From a bacterium (GTDB taxonomy: Bacteria > Bacteroidota > Bacteroidia > Cytophagales > Thermonemataceae): a stretch of DNA of 15,619 nt. Made by a program: the position numbers and the translations under genes. How positions within the stretch are numbered: the stretch's first letter is position 1; each line of letters opens with the position of its first letter. The stretch spans positions 1 to 15,619 of the forward strand of contig JANYGM010000499.1 of the NCBI GenBank assembly GCA_025362415.1, written 5' to 3'. Below the pieces are notes generated by a model. The model saw only the letters and a list, made by a program, of their open reading frames with translations, was not told where the DNA came from and ran no database searches. Below, one piece after another: positions 13,689-15,619 of this stretch.

Positions 13689-13722
13689 GTGTGATGTATG
13701 ATATGTGATGTATGATGTATTC
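13689..13722. repeat. Heptad repeat array (GTGTGAT/GTATGAT) at the moxR start
   Basis: Units GTGTGAT GTATGAT ATGTGAT GTATGAT then GTATTC, starting 8 bases beyond the moxR ATG on the upstream side. If the predicted promoter is right, these sit in the moxR 5' leader. The unit sequence differs from the other arrays but the 7-base period is the same. Confidence 0.7.
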
Positions 13723-13771
13723 AAATTTTCTACCTTGACAAAAACAACACATTTAAAATTCTAATTTTTGA

Positions 13772-13799
13772 CAAATTTACATTTTTTTTAATTTTTCAA
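13772..13799 (-). promoter_or_regulatory. Predicted moxR promoter
   Basis: On the minus strand TAAATTTG (13779-13772) matches TAnnTTTG, with TTG (13799-13797) 17 bases upstream. Spacing is slightly short for the Bacteroidota consensus, and AT-rich DNA raises the chance of a random match. The leader would be about 80-90 bases. Confidence 0.4.
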
Positions 13800-13848
13800 C
13801 TCAAAAAACATTTTTTTTCTTATTTTTACGAAAAATAAATAAACGTAT

Positions 13849-15619
13849 ATGGAAATCCTCACTTACAACGAAATAGACTACGGAAAACTCAAAAAACAAT
13901 TTGATAAAACCATTGAATACCTTAAAAACAAAGATTTCAAGTCTGCTGACGTGAAAAAAATGGTCAATACAGGTTTTTATCGTGCCAAATTGGACGACAC
14001 CAACCGCCTGCTTTTCAAATATACCAAAATCAACGGAAAAACCTATTTATTGTTGTTAGAAATCATTTTTAACCATAATTATAGCAAATCTCGTTTTCTG
14101 AATGGAGCTATTATTGATGAAACAAAGCTGCCTTCTGTTAAAAATGAAACAGATTTTGTAGATGAAGAAAGTACGCCCATCACTTTTGTTAATAAAAATG
14201 AAAGGAAATTTCATATTTTGGATAAAATCTTATCTTTTGACGAAATTCAAGAAGAGATTTTTAGGCTTCCAAGCCCCGTAATCATCATTGGTTCTGCAGG
14301 AAGTGGCAAAACTGCCCTCACGCTAGAAAAAATAAAGATGCTCACAGGAAAAGTCCTTTATACAACGCTTTCTAGCTATCTTGTAGAAAATTCTAAAAAT
14401 GTCTATTATTCTTATGACTATGAAAATGACAAACAAGAAGTTGATTTTATGTCTTTTCAAGAATATTTATCATCAATAGAAGTGCCACAGGGCAAGGAAA
14501 TTGATTTTAGGAGTTTTGAACAATGGATTTGGAGATACAAACAAAGCCACAAAATCAAAGATGCTTACAAAATTTATGAAGAATTTAAGGGCGTGATGTC
14601 TGGCTCTGTCGTGGATAAACCCTATCTGTCAAAAGAAGAATATATTGGTTTAGGCGTGAAACAGTCCATTTTTTTGGCTGATGAACGTGAACTTATTTAT
14701 GATATTTTCAAAAAATATGTAGCATTTTTGGCGGAAGGGAAATTTTATGATAGTAATTTTATTGCCTACGACTACCTCAAAAAAGCTCCCAAAACCTATG
14801 ATTTTGTGGTTGTTGATGAGGTGCAAGACATCACAAATGTGCAGCTTTATAGCATCATCAAATCTTTGAAAATTCCGACTAATTTCATTCTGTGCGGTGA
14901 TTCTAACCAAATTGTTCACCCAAATTTTTTCTCGTGGGCAAACATCAAAACGCTTTTTTATAAGCAAGAACTTAAAGGCAACATTATCAGGGTTTTATCA
15001 ACCAATTACCGCAACACAAAAGAAGTTACAGGAATTGCTAACCAACTTTTACTTGTCAAAAATGCCCGTTTTGGTTCAATAGATAAAGAAAGTAACTATC
15101 TGGTAACCTCCAATTCTGAACACAAAGGAGAAGTGCAGTTTTTGGAAAATATCCCAAAAATAAAACAAGAACTTAACCTAAAAACAAAGAAATCAGCCAA
15201 ATTTGCCGTTATTGTGATGCGCAATGAAGACAAAGATGAGGCTCGCAAACACTTTCAAACGCCTCTTTTGTTCTCTATTCACGAGGTAAAAGGCTTGGAA
15301 TATGAAAATATTATTTTGTTTAATATTATTTCTAGCTATGAAAAAGAGTTTAGAGAGCTTACTGTTGGCGTGGATAAGGCTGATTTGCAGGCAGATAGCC
15401 TAACTTATGCACGTGCAAAAGACAAAACAGACAAATCTCTGGACGAGTACAAATTTTATGTAAATTCGTTGTATGTGGCTATGACACGTGCCATAAAGAA
15501 CCTGTATGTTGTGGAAACCAACAAAAAACACGCTTTATTGGAACTTCTGAATTTGACTAATTTTAGTGCGCAAGTCAATGTAAAAGAACAAAATTCGTCT
15601 TTGGAAGATTGGCAAAAAG
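13849..15619 (+). CDS. UvrD/Rep-like SF1 helicase with RelE/ParE-like N-terminal domain (3' end beyond window)
   Basis: Starts at an ATG just after an in-frame TAA (13840) and is still open after 590 codons at the window end. Residues 1-85 resemble a RelE/ParE-type toxin fold: TIEYLKNKDF helix, GFYRAKLDDTNRLLFKYTK (YRxxLxxxxRLLF) strands, then YLLLLEIIFNHNYSKSRFL. The helicase core has Walker A IIIGSAGSGKT (145-155), Walker B VVVDEVQD (320-327), motif III LCGDSNQI (348-355), motif IV-like TNYRN (385-389), motif V IHEVKGLEYENIIL (477-490) and motif VI VAMTRA (543-548), so it is a complete 3'-to-5' SF1A engine. The role may be DNA or RNA unwinding in repair, conflict or RNA surveillance. The N-terminal fold call is from pattern only. 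It is divergent from moxR; the gene downstream is unknown. Confidence 0.9.
   Translation, partial: MEILTYNEIDYGKLKKQFDKTIEYLKNKDFKSADVKKMVNTGFYRAKLDDTNRLLFKYTKINGKTYLLLLEIIFNHNYSKSRFLNGAIIDETKLPSVKNETDFVDEESTPITFVNKNERKFHILDKILSFDEIQEEIFRLPSPVIIIGSAGSGKTALTLEKIKMLTGKVLYTTLSSYLVENSKNVYYSYDYENDKQEVDFMSFQEYLSSIEVPQGKEIDFRSFEQWIWRYKQSHKIKDAYKIYEEFKGVMSGSVVDKPYLSKEEYIGLGVKQSIFLADERELIYDIFKKYVAFLAEGKFYDSNFIAYDYLKKAPKTYDFVVVDEVQDITNVQLYSIIKSLKIPTNFILCGDSNQIVHPNFFSWANIKTLFYKQELKGNIIRVLSTNYRNTKEVTGIANQLLLVKNARFGSIDKESNYLVTSNSEHKGEVQFLENIPKIKQELNLKTKKSAKFAVIVMRNEDKDEARKHFQTPLLFSIHEVKGLEYENIILFNIISSYEKEFRELTVGVDKADLQADSLTYARAKDKTDKSLDEYKFYVNSLYVAMTRAIKNLYVVETNKKHALLELLNLTNFSAQVNVKEQNSSLEDWQK

Overview
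The window looks like a chromosomal piece of an AT-rich member of the Bacteroidota, probably in the Cytophagales or a neighbouring group. This rests on the low G+C, promoter-like boxes of the Bacteroidota type (TAnnTTTG) instead of -10/-35 boxes, lipoprotein and secreted-protein signals typical of the phylum, and Bacteroidota-like versions of PheS, RseP and MoxR. It holds twelve convincing protein genes plus one very small candidate. I see no tRNA, rRNA, CRISPR array, phage gene or transposase gene.

Left part (151-5626, all on the minus strand): in transcription order, a TPR protein with an N/Q-rich linker, an SDR-type NAD-dependent epimerase/dehydratase, an Rpn/PD-(D/E)XK family nuclease with a C-terminal coiled coil, a long TPR-only protein, and pheS (phenylalanyl-tRNA synthetase alpha). 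Gaps of 39-111 bases allow partial co-transcription, but the products share no obvious pathway. Middle part (5776-10620): an LPP20-like lipoprotein (+), a secreted archaemetzincin-type metalloprotease (+), a YjjG-like HAD nucleotidase (-), and a plus-strand pair made of an unrecognised lipoprotein and a small DUF3307-like membrane protein. Right part: the site-2 protease rseP (-), a 26-residue ORF (-), an orphan moxR AAA+ ATPase (-), and, divergent from it and cut by the window end, an SF1 (UvrD/Rep-like) helicase whose first ~85 residues resemble a RelE/ParE-type toxin fold.

The intergenic DNA is the most distinctive part. (1) Several gaps carry short tandem arrays with a strict 7-base period but different unit sequences (CACTACN, TTCGTAA, GTTGTGA, RTRTGAT). 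They resemble the heptanucleotide STRR repeats known from cyanobacteria. (2) A C4TTTG4-type element with a T-rich, G-rich tail recurs four or five times, once inside the signal peptide coding region of the LPP20-like lipoprotein. (3) The 477-base gap between the convergent DUF3307 and rseP genes is a stack of palindromes: two MITE-like elements with terminal inverted repeats, then a 23-bp terminator stem. (4) A 16-base perfect palindrome between the HAD and lipoprotein genes places two TATATTTG boxes back to back, as in a divergent promoter.

No large new multi-gene defence or biosynthetic system is visible. The strongest candidates for something new are the toxin-fold/helicase fusion at the right edge, the heptad-repeat system, and the repeat that has become part of a signal peptide.
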